Source: Bursaphelenchus xylophilus (taxonomy: Eukaryota > Nematoda > Chromadorea > Rhabditida > Aphelenchoididae). Taken from it: 64,000 nucleotides of DNA. A program made the translations under genes and the position numbers. The stretch's first letter is position 1. Each line of letters starts with the position of its first letter. Below, in pieces: positions 1-10,407 of the stretch. The stretch spans positions 3,286,001 to 3,350,000 of the forward strand of contig CAJFCV020000004.1 of assembly GCA_904066235.2 (NCBI GenBank), given 5' to 3'. Under the pieces are notes generated by a model. That model was given only the letters and a program-made list of their open reading frames with translations. It had not been told where the DNA came from and ran no database searches.

Positions 1-2
1 AA

Positions 3-131
3 TTCAATAATTTATGTAATGAAAGTTGGGAAGAAGATTTTGGATTTGTTACATTAAATAAAAGTTGTAAAACAAATGAGGGAAGATTTAGGAAGAATTT
101 GGATGAGTTTTTTATTCCAAAAAAATTTTAG
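3..131 (+). CDS. 3' end of an unidentified AT-rich ORF (runs off the window)
   Basis: An open frame runs from the window edge to a TAG at 129-131, giving the last 42 residues of a protein whose start lies outside. The peptide is rich in Asn, Lys, Phe and Glu, and nearly all codons end in A or T, like the capsid-like gene that starts only 20 bases downstream. That tight same-strand spacing is typical of virus-like elements rather than nematode genes. I do not recognise the fragment. It could be chance in AT-rich DNA; shared composition and spacing are the only support. Confidence 0.35.
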   Translation, partial: FNNLCNESWEEDFGFVTLNKSCKTNEGRFRKNLDEFFIPKKF

Positions 132-151
132 TTTTTTTTTTCCTCTAATAA

Positions 152-1336
152 ATGGATTTGGAAATTGTCAACGTAGATGATAAAAGTTTTAATACTAATA
201 ATACAAATAATATTTTAAAAGTTAATAATTCAATTACAAAAATTAATAATGCTATATTGTATCCTACTGTTGGATCAGATTTGAATAAAAATGGAAAAAT
301 AGAATTTATTATTGAACAACAAAATGAATTTTTAAACTTATCTAAAAGTTACTTATATTTAGAATGCGAAATGAGCGATATTGTCGGTGATATTACACTA
401 GTTAACAATGCTCCACTATTTTTATTTGAAAAAATTAGTTATAATATGAATAATACTGAAATTGAATGTATAAATGATCCAGGAAGAAACAGTTTAATGA
501 AAGGAATTTTATCATATTCAACTAATTTAAGTATGCGTAATACTTTTGGCTGGGTATTGGAAGGAAATGCTTTTTTAAGTAAAATTGCTACATATAATAC
601 AACAAGAAAGGGGAAATTAAGCTTTATGATTCCTATGTCACATATTTTTGGATTTTTTGAAACGTATAATAAAATTATTCATGGATTTAGACATAAGTTG
701 ACATTTTTCAGAACTGTGAATAGTAATTTTTTTGAAACAACTGACCCAAAAGTATCATCTGCTACTGTGAAAATAAGTAAAATGTGTTGGAAAATTCCTC
801 AAATTACACCATCAATTGATTTGATTAATAGATTTGTTCGTTTTAACAGTTTTGCATTTTATAAGCGAGATTTTGAAGAATTTGCCATGCCTTATGGTAA
901 TAAAGAATTTACTGTAAAATTGGGGACAAAATATGATAAAGTTAAGTATTTAATTATTGGATTTCAAACAAACCGAGAGGATAATATGTTAAATTGTGCT
1001 AAATTTGATCATTGTAATTTAAAGAAAATAAATGTCGATATTAATTTTGAAAAGTATCCGAATGAAGCATTGGATTGTGATTTTTCGGTTAATAATGCAG
1101 TTGAACACTTTGTTAATGCTGAAAATTTCAAAAAATCTTATTATAATTGTAACAGTACTTATTTTATGGATTTGGACAACTATTGTAAGTATTATCCATT
1201 GTTTGTAATTGATACTAATGCTCAAAAAGAGGACAAAAATCCTGATATTACAATTAAAGCTAAATTTGAAAATTCTATTCCTAAAAATACTGTTTGTTAT
1301 TGTTTGATTATCAGTGATTGTATTATTACAGTATGA
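152..1336 (+). CDS. capsid-like protein of a Maverick/Polinton-type virus-like element
   Basis: This is a single uninterrupted ORF of 394 residues with no introns. The C-terminal half shows landmarks I associate with the F54H12.2-like family of invertebrate proteins, interpreted as double jelly-roll major capsid proteins of Maverick/Polinton-like elements: WKIP at 213-216, YLIIGFQTN at 266-274, FDHCNLK at 285-291, YPLFVID at 348-354 and CLIISD near the C terminus (384-389). The first ATG of the frame is used. Codons are strongly A/T-ending and the protein is unusually rich in Asn, Lys, Ile and Phe, unlike every other gene here. No signal peptide or membrane segment is visible. An AATAAA sits just after the stop (1341-1346). 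Family assignment is from recalled motif pattern, not a search; capsid function is inferred from the family. The ORF has no visible break, so the insertion may be young, or the gene may be retained. Confidence 0.6.
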   Translation: MDLEIVNVDDKSFNTNNTNNILKVNNSITKINNAILYPTVGSDLNKNGKIEFIIEQQNEFLNLSKSYLYLECEMSDIVGDITLVNNAPLFLFEKISYNMNNTEIECINDPGRNSLMKGILSYSTNLSMRNTFGWVLEGNAFLSKIATYNTTRKGKLSFMIPMSHIFGFFETYNKIIHGFRHKLTFFRTVNSNFFETTDPKVSSATVKISKMCWKIPQITPSIDLINRFVRFNSFAFYKRDFEEFAMPYGNKEFTVKLGTKYDKVKYLIIGFQTNREDNMLNCAKFDHCNLKKINVDINFEKYPNEALDCDFSVNNAVEHFVNAENFKKSYYNCNSTYFMDLDNYCKYYPLFVIDTNAQKEDKNPDITIKAKFENSIPKNTVCYCLIISDCIITV

Positions 1337-2355
1337 AAATAATAAAATAATACGCAAATTTTTAAACTATTTTTACCTTATTTATCTTTGAACTTTGATA
1401 TTTGATCACAAAAAGCGAGAAGAAGAGAGAAACTGATTAAAATGCGAAAAATCGTCGGCCAGGCGGGCGCTGAAGCAGAGAAAAACGGAGAGAGATTTGA
1501 AAAAAATTATCTCAAAAAAATTATTCATTGATGCATAAATTAACTTCAAGGCCTTATAACTTGCTTTAAAGTTGACCGTTTTTGATGAAATTTTTTTTAC
1601 GTCAATTTAAGAAAAAGTGTCCACCCTCATTTTAATTTTATGTCTAAATGTCGATTTTGAAAGTTATTATTTTTATACGGCATTTAAAGGCATTTATTGG
1701 CATCTTTTGGAATTTTTGGGCATTGTTAAATTAATTTTAAAAATTCTCTGTCACTGTCAACCAAAGTTTACACATTTTATCAAGTTTTTGGACAGGGTGC
1801 GGGTGGGTGCCCTGGAAAATTTTTGGACATGAAATAAGCTTGTTTTTTTAATAAATACTATGAAATTTTTTTTAGGGGTTTGAGGGTGCGGGTGGGTGCG
1901 CTGGAATCCCATTATCATACTATTACAAGCTTACACATTTTATCAAATTTTTTGACATCAAATAAGCTTGTTTTTTTAATAAATACTATAATATTTTTTT
2001 AGGGGGCGAGAGGGTGTGGGTGGGTGCGCTGGAATCCCCATTATCATACTACTCAAACCCGTTCCTTGAGTTTTGCACCCACGCGGCCCAACTTTACATT
2101 TGTAAACCTGTGAAAAATTAAGCGGAAAGGGGTTTATATAGGACCTTAAGCCAACATCCGATTTATTTTTCACCCATAGAAACCTAAATTGGGCAGCTAA
2201 TTTTTACATATTCTTGATCAGTACAATTTTTCGGATTTTTGACATATGCCCCGTCGAAAAGTAGGAGCCACCATAAATGTACCTTCGTCGTTAAATTGAC
2301 AAAAAACATCTTTGAGCTGTTGAATCGAGCTACTTATAGTAAATTTCAATTTCAG
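1337..2355. other. gap between the virus-like block and the truncated receptor
   Basis: No gene is seen here. The first 400 bases are AT-rich, with a short GC-rich patch near 1440-1480. The middle holds a tandem repeat, listed separately. The missing 5' exons of the downstream receptor fragment are not found anywhere in this gap. Confidence 0.6.
1768..2062. repeat. 128-bp direct tandem repeat, about two copies
   Basis: The block containing AATAAGCTTGTTTTTTTAAT occurs at about 1833 and again at about 1961, a period of 128. Each copy carries the GGGTGCGGGTGGGTGCGCTGG-type GT-rich segment and the phrase ACACATTTTATCAA. The copies differ by scattered substitutions. Confidence 0.75.
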
Positions 2356-3053
2356 TTCGACCTTTTAATGAGGTTCATGCAGAATTTCCATCAACTGGAA
2401 TGCGCGTATTTATCGGCGGTTCTATTCCCGGACCGTGAATGTGCCATGGCCCTCTCGCGGCACGATTATACCGACAAAGAACACCTCGACTTCCGGTTCA
2501 AGAATGTGAAAAACAAGGAGGAAAGTCTCAAGTAAGCCACGAAAATAAGGTTAGAGGTGTATTTGTCATTTCAGGACATTTGAGCCAGTCAGATTGAGGT
2601 TCCAACGACTAATCAAGAAAGTCAAAAGCATCCAGATGAGCGAGTTTGAGTTTTTGTGTTTGGTCGGTATCGTTACTAGTGGAGAAGGTGAGTTTTTTGT
2701 GTTGACCAAAAAAATTCTAGATCTCAAAATTATTTCGGCAAGTCTTGGGTAGTCAAGAAAAAACAAAATTACTTTATCGATCTGACCCCGTATCCTTTTC
2801 AGTTATCAACCGGCTTGACATCCCCGAAGCCTACCGCGAGCGCAACAACATCTTCAACGAGCTTTACGAGAACTGCAAAGAGAACTACGATAATCCGGAC
2901 CTTCGGTTCGGCAAATTATTGCTGTTGATTCGGGACTGCGAAGAGCTGTCTTCGGTATTCAAAGAGTGCGTCTTTATGGCCATGTTTTTGGACGACATTT
3001 ACAAGGACACAATTGATCGGATACGGGCTATCACTGAGAAATTAACCTTGTAA
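2356..3053 (+). pseudogene. 5'-truncated nuclear hormone receptor (ligand-binding half only)
   Basis: Three exons can be joined in frame: 2356-2531 (176 nt), 2575-2687 (113 nt) and 2803-3053 (251 nt, ending TAA). Boundaries are TTTCAG/GTAAG, TTTCAG/GTGAG and TTTTCAG. They match the last three exons of the four complete receptors in this window in phase and almost exactly in size (173, 113 and 245-251 nt). The encoded helices belong to the C-terminal ligand-binding domain, for example a segment reading LRFGKLLLLIRDCEELSSVF. The zinc-finger exons and the first ligand-binding exon are absent upstream, where a virus-like block and tandem repeats lie instead. All three exons are open, so truncation looks fairly recent. 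It could also be a transcribed ligand-binding-only gene with an undetected first exon. Confidence 0.8.
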
Positions 3054-4039
3054 TTGTGACTGTTTGTGTAATTTTGAGAATATTTGCAAACTTACGGATA
3101 TTAAATATTCTATTTATCAAGTAAGGATTTTTGGAAACAGGTGTCATCGAAACACAAAATGAATCGATACGAGACCTAGAATAGGTGGAAACTCCAAAAA
3201 ATTTTGTATGAGGTGCCTACGAGGCCTGACAAAGCGTTGGGTGCTCGGCGAACGCTCGGCCGACGCTCGGCGAACTCTCAGCGGAGAGTTGTCGAAGGCT
3301 TGCAATATTCACACTTTTTTAACTTTAGCAACTATTAACGTTAGTTTCCTATATAACCTGAGTTATGTATTTTAACATATGAAGGACCAAAATTTGCGGC
3401 AAAAAAGGAAGATCCGAAAGTTTTGGTTAGATATTATTGCTGTGAGTGTATGTAAAGTACCCAAAATAGGTGGGAAGCTATCCTAGGACCTAATCAATAC
3501 ATTATTATTTCCACTAGCTAAGCCTCTCCTAGCCCCTCCTATGCAAACAATGACAAATCGAGACGGCTCAAAGTATCGTCTACCCGGAATTGTAGCGTCA
3601 AAAAATATATCCCCAAAATTGCGAAATATGCGTTCTTTGGCGCACTCACGGAACACGACACGCTTCAAAGTCACAAAATTTGGAGAATTTCCTTTTGTTT
3701 TTTATCGATTGTATGTTTCGTGTTCCGTATTAAGGCGTTAAAAAGGAGAGTGCAAAAAGTCTGATCGGGAGTATAAAAAGCAGAGCAAAACATTACGAGA
3801 CATGCGGGGAAAGTTTAAGAATGCTGATGTCACTTTTAGCAGGCGGTTTTGGGTTTTTTTTGGGTAAAATACGATATGTATCTTGTTATTTATATTATAA
3901 TACAGGCTTTCCCGATTTGCTCATTTGTTATCTGTTCGTTAGGAAGTGCTCTTCCAATTGTCGCGCCTTATCAACAAAAAAGCTCATAACTTGTTACACA
4001 CCGATTAAGTTTGCAATCTTAGGAAGTTTTTCTTGGATT
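3054..4039. other. intergenic DNA between the receptor fragment and the P450
   Basis: Most of 3213-3566 is dispersed repeat D. A TATA-like stretch, AGTATAAAAAGCAGAGC, lies near 3769 but is followed by no convincing gene. Confidence 0.5.
3213..3566. repeat. dispersed repeat D, copy 1
   Basis: This segment aligns by eye with 24271-24608. Shared landmarks in the same order are GTGCCT, a CGGCG-rich tract, CCTGAGTTA, GAAGATCC, AAAATAGGTG, AAGCT.TCCTAGGACC and ACTAAGCCT. No terminal repeats or coding potential were found. Confidence 0.65.
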
Positions 4040-4268
4040 GATTAAGTCTTTGCCAACTTTTCCGCGTTTAAGATGGGCGTGATGACGAAAAAAGCGATCA
4101 AAAGTCTCCGCCGAATACAGTACCTTCCGCGTCGGCGGAGAAAAAAACCTTTCTATGCAAAAAACCGCCCATATTCGTGTCTCTACCGCAAAAAGATTTT
4201 TTTGAATACTTTGACTGAGCGCCAAGAAATCGGCAAGGACTTTCCGCGGCATTTCTCTGGACACCCTG
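4040..4268. mobile_element. family E (mariner-like ends), solo half element
   Basis: The right end reads TCTCTGGACACCCTG followed by TA, and matches both arms of the element at 35283-36136. Only one end is present. It stops about 40 bases before the P450 start codon, so it makes up the immediate upstream region of that gene. Confidence 0.7.
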
Positions 4269-4270
4269 TA

Positions 4271-4290
4271 CATTCATTTAATTTTTGCAG
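4271..4290 (+). promoter_or_regulatory. probable trans-splice acceptor of the P450
   Basis: A T-rich tract ending TTTTTGCAG lies 19 bases before the P450 ATG with no upstream donor in view, the usual position of a nematode spliced-leader acceptor. The type of leader cannot be read from this sequence. Confidence 0.5.
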
Positions 4291-4309
4291 CACCCATAAG
4301 AATTAGAAA

Positions 4310-6916
4310 ATGCTCTTCTTACTTCTTTGTTTATCTTTGTTTATTTTGCTACTCTTCTACAACTTTCACTGGAAGCGCCGCAATTTCCCACCAGGCCCAG
4401 CGCCTCTTCCAATCCTTGGAAACCTTCTTCAACTCGCTCGTCAGACCCGCTGGGAGAGCAAATTCATCGAATGGAGGAATGAATACGGCCCAGTCTACAC
4501 TTACTGGCTAGGCGAAAAGCCTTTTATTGCCATCAACACCTATGACACAATGTTCAAGTACTTTGTAAAGCAAGCCGACGTCTTCTCGGACCGTCATCAA
4601 GTCCCAAGTCTAATGAAATTGGTGCGAGGCGGGCCGTACGGAATTATTTTGTCCAATGGTGAGGCGTGGAGTGAACAACGGAGATTTGCGTTGCGAGTAT
4701 TGCGAGACTTTGGAATGGGGAAAAATCAGATGGAGGAGAGAGTAAGCTCTTTTGTGGATGATGGAGATGGCTTTAGATCATGGTTGAGCTTCAATGGCTT
4801 TTTGAGAAAGTAAATCCGGAACTTGGAGCCGAAGAAATGGACTTCTTCAAGTACTCGGACATTGCTGTCGGCTCTGTCATCAATGCAGTTGTGAGTGGAT
4901 ACAGATTCACAGATGTAAGTTATTATTGCTTTCAAATAAAGTATTTTCTTATGCCACTCATTGTGAATTAAGATATCGCTAAGCTTGATTATGTCTTATA
5001 TCTTACAGGGGAAGTACCCCAAGCGCGACGCTCAGATTTTGATAAAACTTGACACATATTTAGAATAATTTTTAAAAAAATATATGCGAGAATCCTATAA
5101 TAGCTTGCGCTTTGCAGAAACAGCCGAGATTTTTAGATCCAAAGTTGGCGAAAATTTAGGACTTTTTGCTGAACTTCGGCACGAAAATTAAACAAAATTT
5201 GCAGACCCATTTCTACCGTAAAGGGTAATGTTTCCACAAAAAATCAATTTTTTTTGCACGAAACTGCCAAAGTTATGGTCAAAAATCGTTTTTCTCTCTG
5301 ACCTCTCTGCATTAAGAGTACTCTCTCCGCGGCAAATATAATTCAATATCTCGGCTTTGCCTTCAAAACGCGAGCTAAAACTTTGAGGAATTGATATTTA
5401 GTCTGTGCCCAAAGCGTGTGCGAAATTTAAAGAAAATCTGAGCGTCGCACTTGGGGTACTTTCCGTGTAAGATAGATAGAGCTGGGGCCAGAAAAAGGAA
5501 GTTTTAACGACATGGCTTGTTATGACACTAAGCATAGCTTAATTCAGGGTCGTGAAGAGGAATTCCTCAAAATGAAAGACCTCACGACACGGATGGTGAA
5601 CAGTTTCATGAACCCTCTGACACAACTTGTCTTCCGCAACCTTTTCCTGCTAAAGGTCCCACTAATCCGAAACAAGGCCGTTGACGCGTTGGGCGTATTG
5701 AAACAGCTCTTCTCCTACATCGAGCAGCAAGTTCAACGACATATCAACGAAAACGATTACAATCAAATCGAAGAGCCCAATGATTTCATCGACGCCTATT
5801 TAATGGAATGCCGGCGGCGTGAGGGGGAGAGCGGAGAGACGGGGAACTTCCACCTGGACAATTTGAAAAATATTTGTTTGGACTTGTGGACAGCGGGGCA
5901 AGAGACAACTTCAGCGACGACCACCTGGATCATCGCTTTGATGATTCACTTCCCAGAGATTCAGGAGAAAATGCAGAAGGAGCTGGATACGGTGATTGGG
6001 AGTAAGAGAATCATCAATTCAACTGATCGGCCGGGATTGGTTTACATACAAGCGGTGATTTTGGTAAGCTATACATCTAGAATTGATGTAATCTTTGCTA
6101 TTTCACGTTTAGTAAGCGTACACATCTAATTTTCCAAAGTATATACCCATTTTAACACCAGCAAGTAAAAATTTTTAACTTCTAGTACAATATTGGGCAG
6201 GGCGAGCAGCAGACATATTTTTTCTGCAGCCTTGCCATACAAGGTGTAAAAGCGCAATTTCTGAGCTTCAAAACCGTATGTTCAATATATCTCGTAATGC
6301 GTTTCAAAGCTCACAGGAATTCCCACAAATCGCCGACCCAAAAATACACAAGACTTATGGGACACCCTAATAATATAATATTATTTTGTATGGTATATCA
6401 TTTCAGGAAAGTCTTCGCTACAGCAATCTCCTAGCCCAAAATATCCCAAGAGTGGTTAATGAGGACGTAGATATTGAAGGGTACCATGTGAAGAAAGGGA
6501 CAATTGTAATCCCACAAATCTCAGTGCTTATGAGAGACCCTAAGGTAAAGATTTTCCCTTTCAAAGAATTAAACAAAAGACAAGGAAAACATTTTTTCAA
6601 GTCAAATCAAAAAAAGTTGAAAGTCTTTTCTACACATCTGATTTTTCAGGCCTTCCCCAACCCCGATTCCATGAATCCCGAGCGATTTATAAATTCAGAC
6701 GGGACACTGAAACACATCGACGAATTCCTTCCATTCTCCGTGGGCCGCAGAGCCTGTCCTGGCGAAGGAATGGCCAGAATGGAGCTGTTCTTACTCATTG
6801 CCAACCTCTTCAACCAGTACAAGTTCTCGTCAGGAAAGAAGGCGCCGGAATTAGTCAAAGTTTCCGCTGCCTCAACAATGATCAAGCCGTACAAATGCAA
6901 GGTTGAGGCGCGTTGA
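4310..6916 (+). CDS. cytochrome P450, CYP2 clan (CYP33-like)
   Basis: Five exons join in frame to 496 residues, normal for a microsomal P450: 4310-4741, 4777-4914, 5548-6063, 6407-6544 and 6650-6916. Residues 1-17 form a hydrophobic ER anchor, followed by the proline hinge PPGPAPLP (27-34). Other landmarks are the C-helix WSEQRRF (W120, R124), the I-helix AGQETT (306-311), the K-helix ESLR (363-366), PERF (418-421) and the heme loop FSVGRRACPG with Cys444. All key residues are present, so an active NADPH-dependent monooxygenase is expected; the substrate is unknown. The C-helix region, with RDFGMGKN after it, most resembles nematode CYP33-type enzymes as I recall them. Intron 1 is only 35 nt. 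Intron 2 holds a family B element. The 3' end converges on a receptor on the other strand 142 bases away. Confidence 0.93.
5006..5467. mobile_element. family B MITE in P450 intron 2
   Basis: It begins CAGGGGAAGTACCCCAAGCG after TTA and ends CACTTGGGGTACTTTCCGTG before TAA. Inner landmarks are GCTCAGATTTT near both ends and the central CGGCACGAAAA block. It lies wholly within the intron between exons 2 and 3. Confidence 0.9.
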
Positions 6917-7058
6917 ATATTGTTGTCGATTTGATAGTTACAGTGGTATGGCAACTTTACTTGATAGCAGTTATGGTATGGCAACTTTTAACGTATAAAA
7001 CTGGAAAAGTTGACTAGAAACAAAAAATTTTTCTGGTTCACCCAAATACAATACAGTA

Positions 7059-9279
7059 TTACATTCTCCCCATCAGATCTCGAAGTTGATCAATTTTCCC
7101 CTTGTAACCATCATCTGTCACAATTCCGAGATAAACGCATTCCGTAAACGTTAACGCCGCCAATTCCACATCTCGATTTAGTAGGAACATTTGGCCAAAT
7201 CGAATATCCGCATCGGGCAATGTCTTCTTCTGACAGTAATTATGTAGCTCTTTGAGCAGCTGATCTCTCTCTTCTAGGGCTTTCTCGCAGTCGGTTCGGT
7301 TGTAAACTGAAATATTTGGTTATCTAACCATTTGCAAAAAACTGCGCTTGCCTTCATCGTTGTTGATTACTCCTAGCACACCAATCATTTCAGTTACATC
7401 CAGCCGAAGTCTCTTCATTTTTTGTGACATTCGTTTTAGTCGTTTTCCATAGGGTGTAAAAGCCCTAAAAATGCCGACTGTCACATAAAGTCCAACAGTC
7501 TGCGTCGCGACACTTGCGGGCAACCACTTTGCGGGTAGCCAACATTTTTTTGATTAGAATTACGATTCCTTCCCGTAATATACGTAGTACGATAGAAATT
7601 TTACATTGACAACTCCCTGGTACTGATAAGTACACAAATCTATTAAATTCATCCACTCCTTTCAATGCTATGGAAGTTTGTTTTCCAAAAATGGTAAAAA
7701 ATGCCTGGATAAGCTTATGATAACTATTCAAGCCACTTGTACACCGGGAAACTTAATCCGCAACATCTAATCGTCAAGCCCATCGTTTGAATTTCCAGTT
7801 GTAAGCAAATTTAGGCTAATTTCATAACATGCCCGCAGAATCTCCGCGGTTTTTCAAGCTGCCCGCAAAGTGGTTGCCCGCAAGTGTGGGCCCGCCCTGT
7901 AAATTTTTTAGTGGCCAGGATCATAGCATTTTCTCCGAAAACATTGGCAACTGACTTACTCTCTGATGTCTACGTCGTCTTCTCTATCCGAAAATTTGAT
8001 GTTTTTATAGCGAATGAAATGATTGTGAGAGTTGGCGAGGCGATCGTCCGCTTCCTCCGGGAAATGGACCGAGGTGAGGTAGGCGCGGTCCATTTGAATA
8101 AAGCGTTGCATGAAGATCATGGTTAGGTCTTTCTAAAAGAATACTGCATTATTAGCCTGTCGAAAAAATAGTTAACGCTCTGTCGCATCAAAAATCGCAT
8201 CGCCAAAAAAAATTGTATCGCGACAAAACCAAATTGATTTTCAATTCAGCGACGCGATTGGCGCAACGAAATTGCGCTAACTATTTTCCCGACAGACTGA
8301 TAAAAACTTTGAAAAATGAAGCTCACCTTATCCTCGCTCTCCATCCGCATATACGGCCAGAAAAAGTCCCTGAGCATCACGTAAATGTTCGGCAATAGGG
8401 CTTTATCCAACTTGATTTTTTCGTAGATGGGAATCTCAACCATTGGGACGGCATCCGAAAAAGTGAGCTCTGGAAACATCGCAGCGAATATGGATTTGTG
8501 AGCGGTGACATACATCTTGTACCCCTCCATTAGACGGTCCAAAATAGGGCGATTTGGGGGATTCGGCCGCGTTCTTTTTGGCGCCGCAATAGAGCTTATG
8601 ATATTTCGGTTTCTGTCGCGGACCAGTTGGACTTCTGGAAGCAAAAATATTGATAGGAAACGTAAAAAAAGACAGCTATAGTTATCAATATGCTTACTTT
8701 CCTCTTTCATGCCGGCTTCCAAACATTTCTCAAATCGGCATTTCCGGCAAAAGTTTCGAATCTCTGAAATATTGAGATTTCGTCAACGAGTGGGCGATGT
8801 TACGAAACATTTGTCATCGTTCAGCTATCTCGAGCCAATCCTACCTGACGTAATTTCCCTCCGCTTTTCATGCATACATTTGTACTTCTTTTTCTCTGCA
8901 ACCGTTCGGCGAAAAAACGCACCACCTGAAAAATTAGAATTTTTTTACCCTTTGGCTTTCTCTTTAAAAATTTTAACCCCCCCCCCCCCTTTAAAGCTGA
9001 AACTGCTTAACATGGCTTACAAAGATAGCAATCTCATTTGTTCTTTCAAAATCATCAAACTTTGAGCCGTGCACTAGCAAGGCTCAAAGTTTGATTTCCG
9101 AGCAAAGTTTATATTATAATTGGTGACTTACAAGCTCTACAAGACTGCACCCCAAACAACTCTCCGCTCGAGGGAGCGCCACAAACTTTGCAATCATACG
9201 GACCATCCGATCTGACAAGTTTGCTAGTACTGCTCGCTGGCATCAAAGAAGAGTCGGATTCGAAGATGTTTGAGTCCAT
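7059..9279 (-). CDS. nuclear hormone receptor, supplementary type (paralog 1, minus strand)
   Basis: Seven exons, read from high to low coordinates: 9279-9132, 8925-8845, 8763-8698, 8634-8327, 8132-7960, 7464-7352 and 7306-7059. They sum to 1,137 nt, or 378 residues. The DNA-binding domain spans about residues 30-90. Finger 1 has Cys30, 33, 47 and 50 with P-box CRACGAFFRR. Finger 2 has Cys66, 82 and 85, but the expected fourth ligand (position 72) is Arg. The ligand-binding domain follows, from about residue 130 to the end. Expected role: ligand-responsive transcription factor in the nucleus. The intron after exon 6 uses a GC donor and is 45 nt. Introns carry a family G element and a 25-bp inverted-repeat element. 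The start is the ATG of exon 1, 29 codons before the first zinc ligand; the next ATG (residue 13) is possible. Confidence 0.88.
7511..7886. mobile_element. element with 25-bp perfect inverted repeats in an intron
   Basis: CACTTGCGGGCAACCACTTT at 7511 returns as its reverse complement ending at 7886, with 25 matching bases. It sits in intron 5 of the receptor on the minus strand. I could not find a clean target duplication, so the true ends may extend a little further. Confidence 0.6.
8155..8299. mobile_element. family G MITE, copy 1
   Basis: The left end reads GCCTGTCGAAAAAATAGTTA and the right end TAACTATTTTCCCGACAGACTG. The core CGACGCGATTGG is shared with copies at 44129 and 45227. It lies in intron 4 of the receptor. 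Confidence 0.7.
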
Positions 9280-10084
9280 TTTTGTTGAAGAAGGAAAATT
9301 TGTCTCAAAAAAAGAACAAAAATCTCATTGTCAGCAAAGCCTAATCTGATCCTGTAAATTGAAACTGGACTTATAAGGACTTAAAATAGGCTTAAAAAGA
9401 CGAACTTTATCATGCTTTTGGAGGAGAATAAAGGGTTAAAAATAGCAGCATAAACCCAACCTAGGTCTCACAATCAGTAGCCTCAGTAGTCGGAAAACTT
9501 CTGTTTATTTTCTCTCAATTTCACGCTTCTCTTAAGCAAAATCGATTGAAAACAATACGAAACCCAAAAGAAAAGCCATCTCTGCTTCGAACAGAAACTA
9601 TAAAAGTTCCTTCTAACATAGAAAAAATGAAATTTTGCTGAACCCTAATTAACTGTAATAAAAAGTCTGACTTCCCGTACGCTCATAAATGTGAGCTCCA
9701 AAAAAGATTCGGTTTAATGAAGACACAGTGTGTTCTTATCAAAAAGAAAAGAGAAAAAAAGATGGCAAAGTTTGCTGTCTCATAGGATGTGATAAAAGAG
9801 CGCAATGGCAACTTGGGGATAGGTTTTTGGGGATAATTTTAATAGCTTTCTTGGCACACCACTCACATTTGGGGGAAGATACGCTACTCATAGCTAAAAA
9901 AGATTCAGAACATATCAAAGCAGAGCCATTGCCAGTCTCCGCCAAGCCTCCGCTTGACCTTCGCCAAGTTCCCGACTGATCGATGGGCTTTAACTCTAGC
10001 CCCCGCTAAACGTTCACCATGTACTTATCTAGTATCTAGATATAGTGCGGACCCAGGCTGCGACTTTGACAAAAAATCCTTCTA
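9280..10084. other. upstream region of minus-strand receptor paralog 1
   Basis: No gene is visible. This stretch lies between the start of one receptor and the 3' side of the next, so it should contain the promoter of the former. I see no clear TATA box or repeated motif. Confidence 0.5.
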
Positions 10085-10342
10085 AAGTGGGGGATCTGAT
10101 CCAGGGACAAAAAACGTACCATTTTGCATCCGGGAAGTATCAAAAATGTGGCCAAATTCTTCCCTCTCCAAGTGAGAAAACTTCGTTTTGAAGGGCGCGC
10201 CCTTTTTCCTCACAAAAAAGAGCGGGCGCGCTTTTGAAATCTGAGTTTTTTCACCTGGAAAGGGAGGTATTTTGCCCCATTTTTTGATGCTTCCTGGATG
10301 AAAAATGGTAGGTTTTTTGCCACTGGATCAGGCCCCCTACTG
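10085..10342. mobile_element. family A MITE, copy 1
   Basis: TA flanks both sides. The ends are diverged (AAGTGGGGGATCTGATCC) but the hairpin arms CCGGGAAGTATCAAAAATGT and CACTGGATCAGGCCCCCTAC are clear. It lies just downstream of minus-strand receptor paralog 2. Confidence 0.85.
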
Positions 10343-10407
10343 TAGTATACTTCATAACTCGAAAAAACTTCAATTTCTAGAAATAATTTATCATGATCCA
10401 ACACTTT

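Noticed and set aside
3769..4045. TATA-like sequence followed by a short signal-peptide-like ORF (3821-4045)
   Set aside because: The ORF loses any protein-like character after about 20 residues and runs into a transposon fragment.
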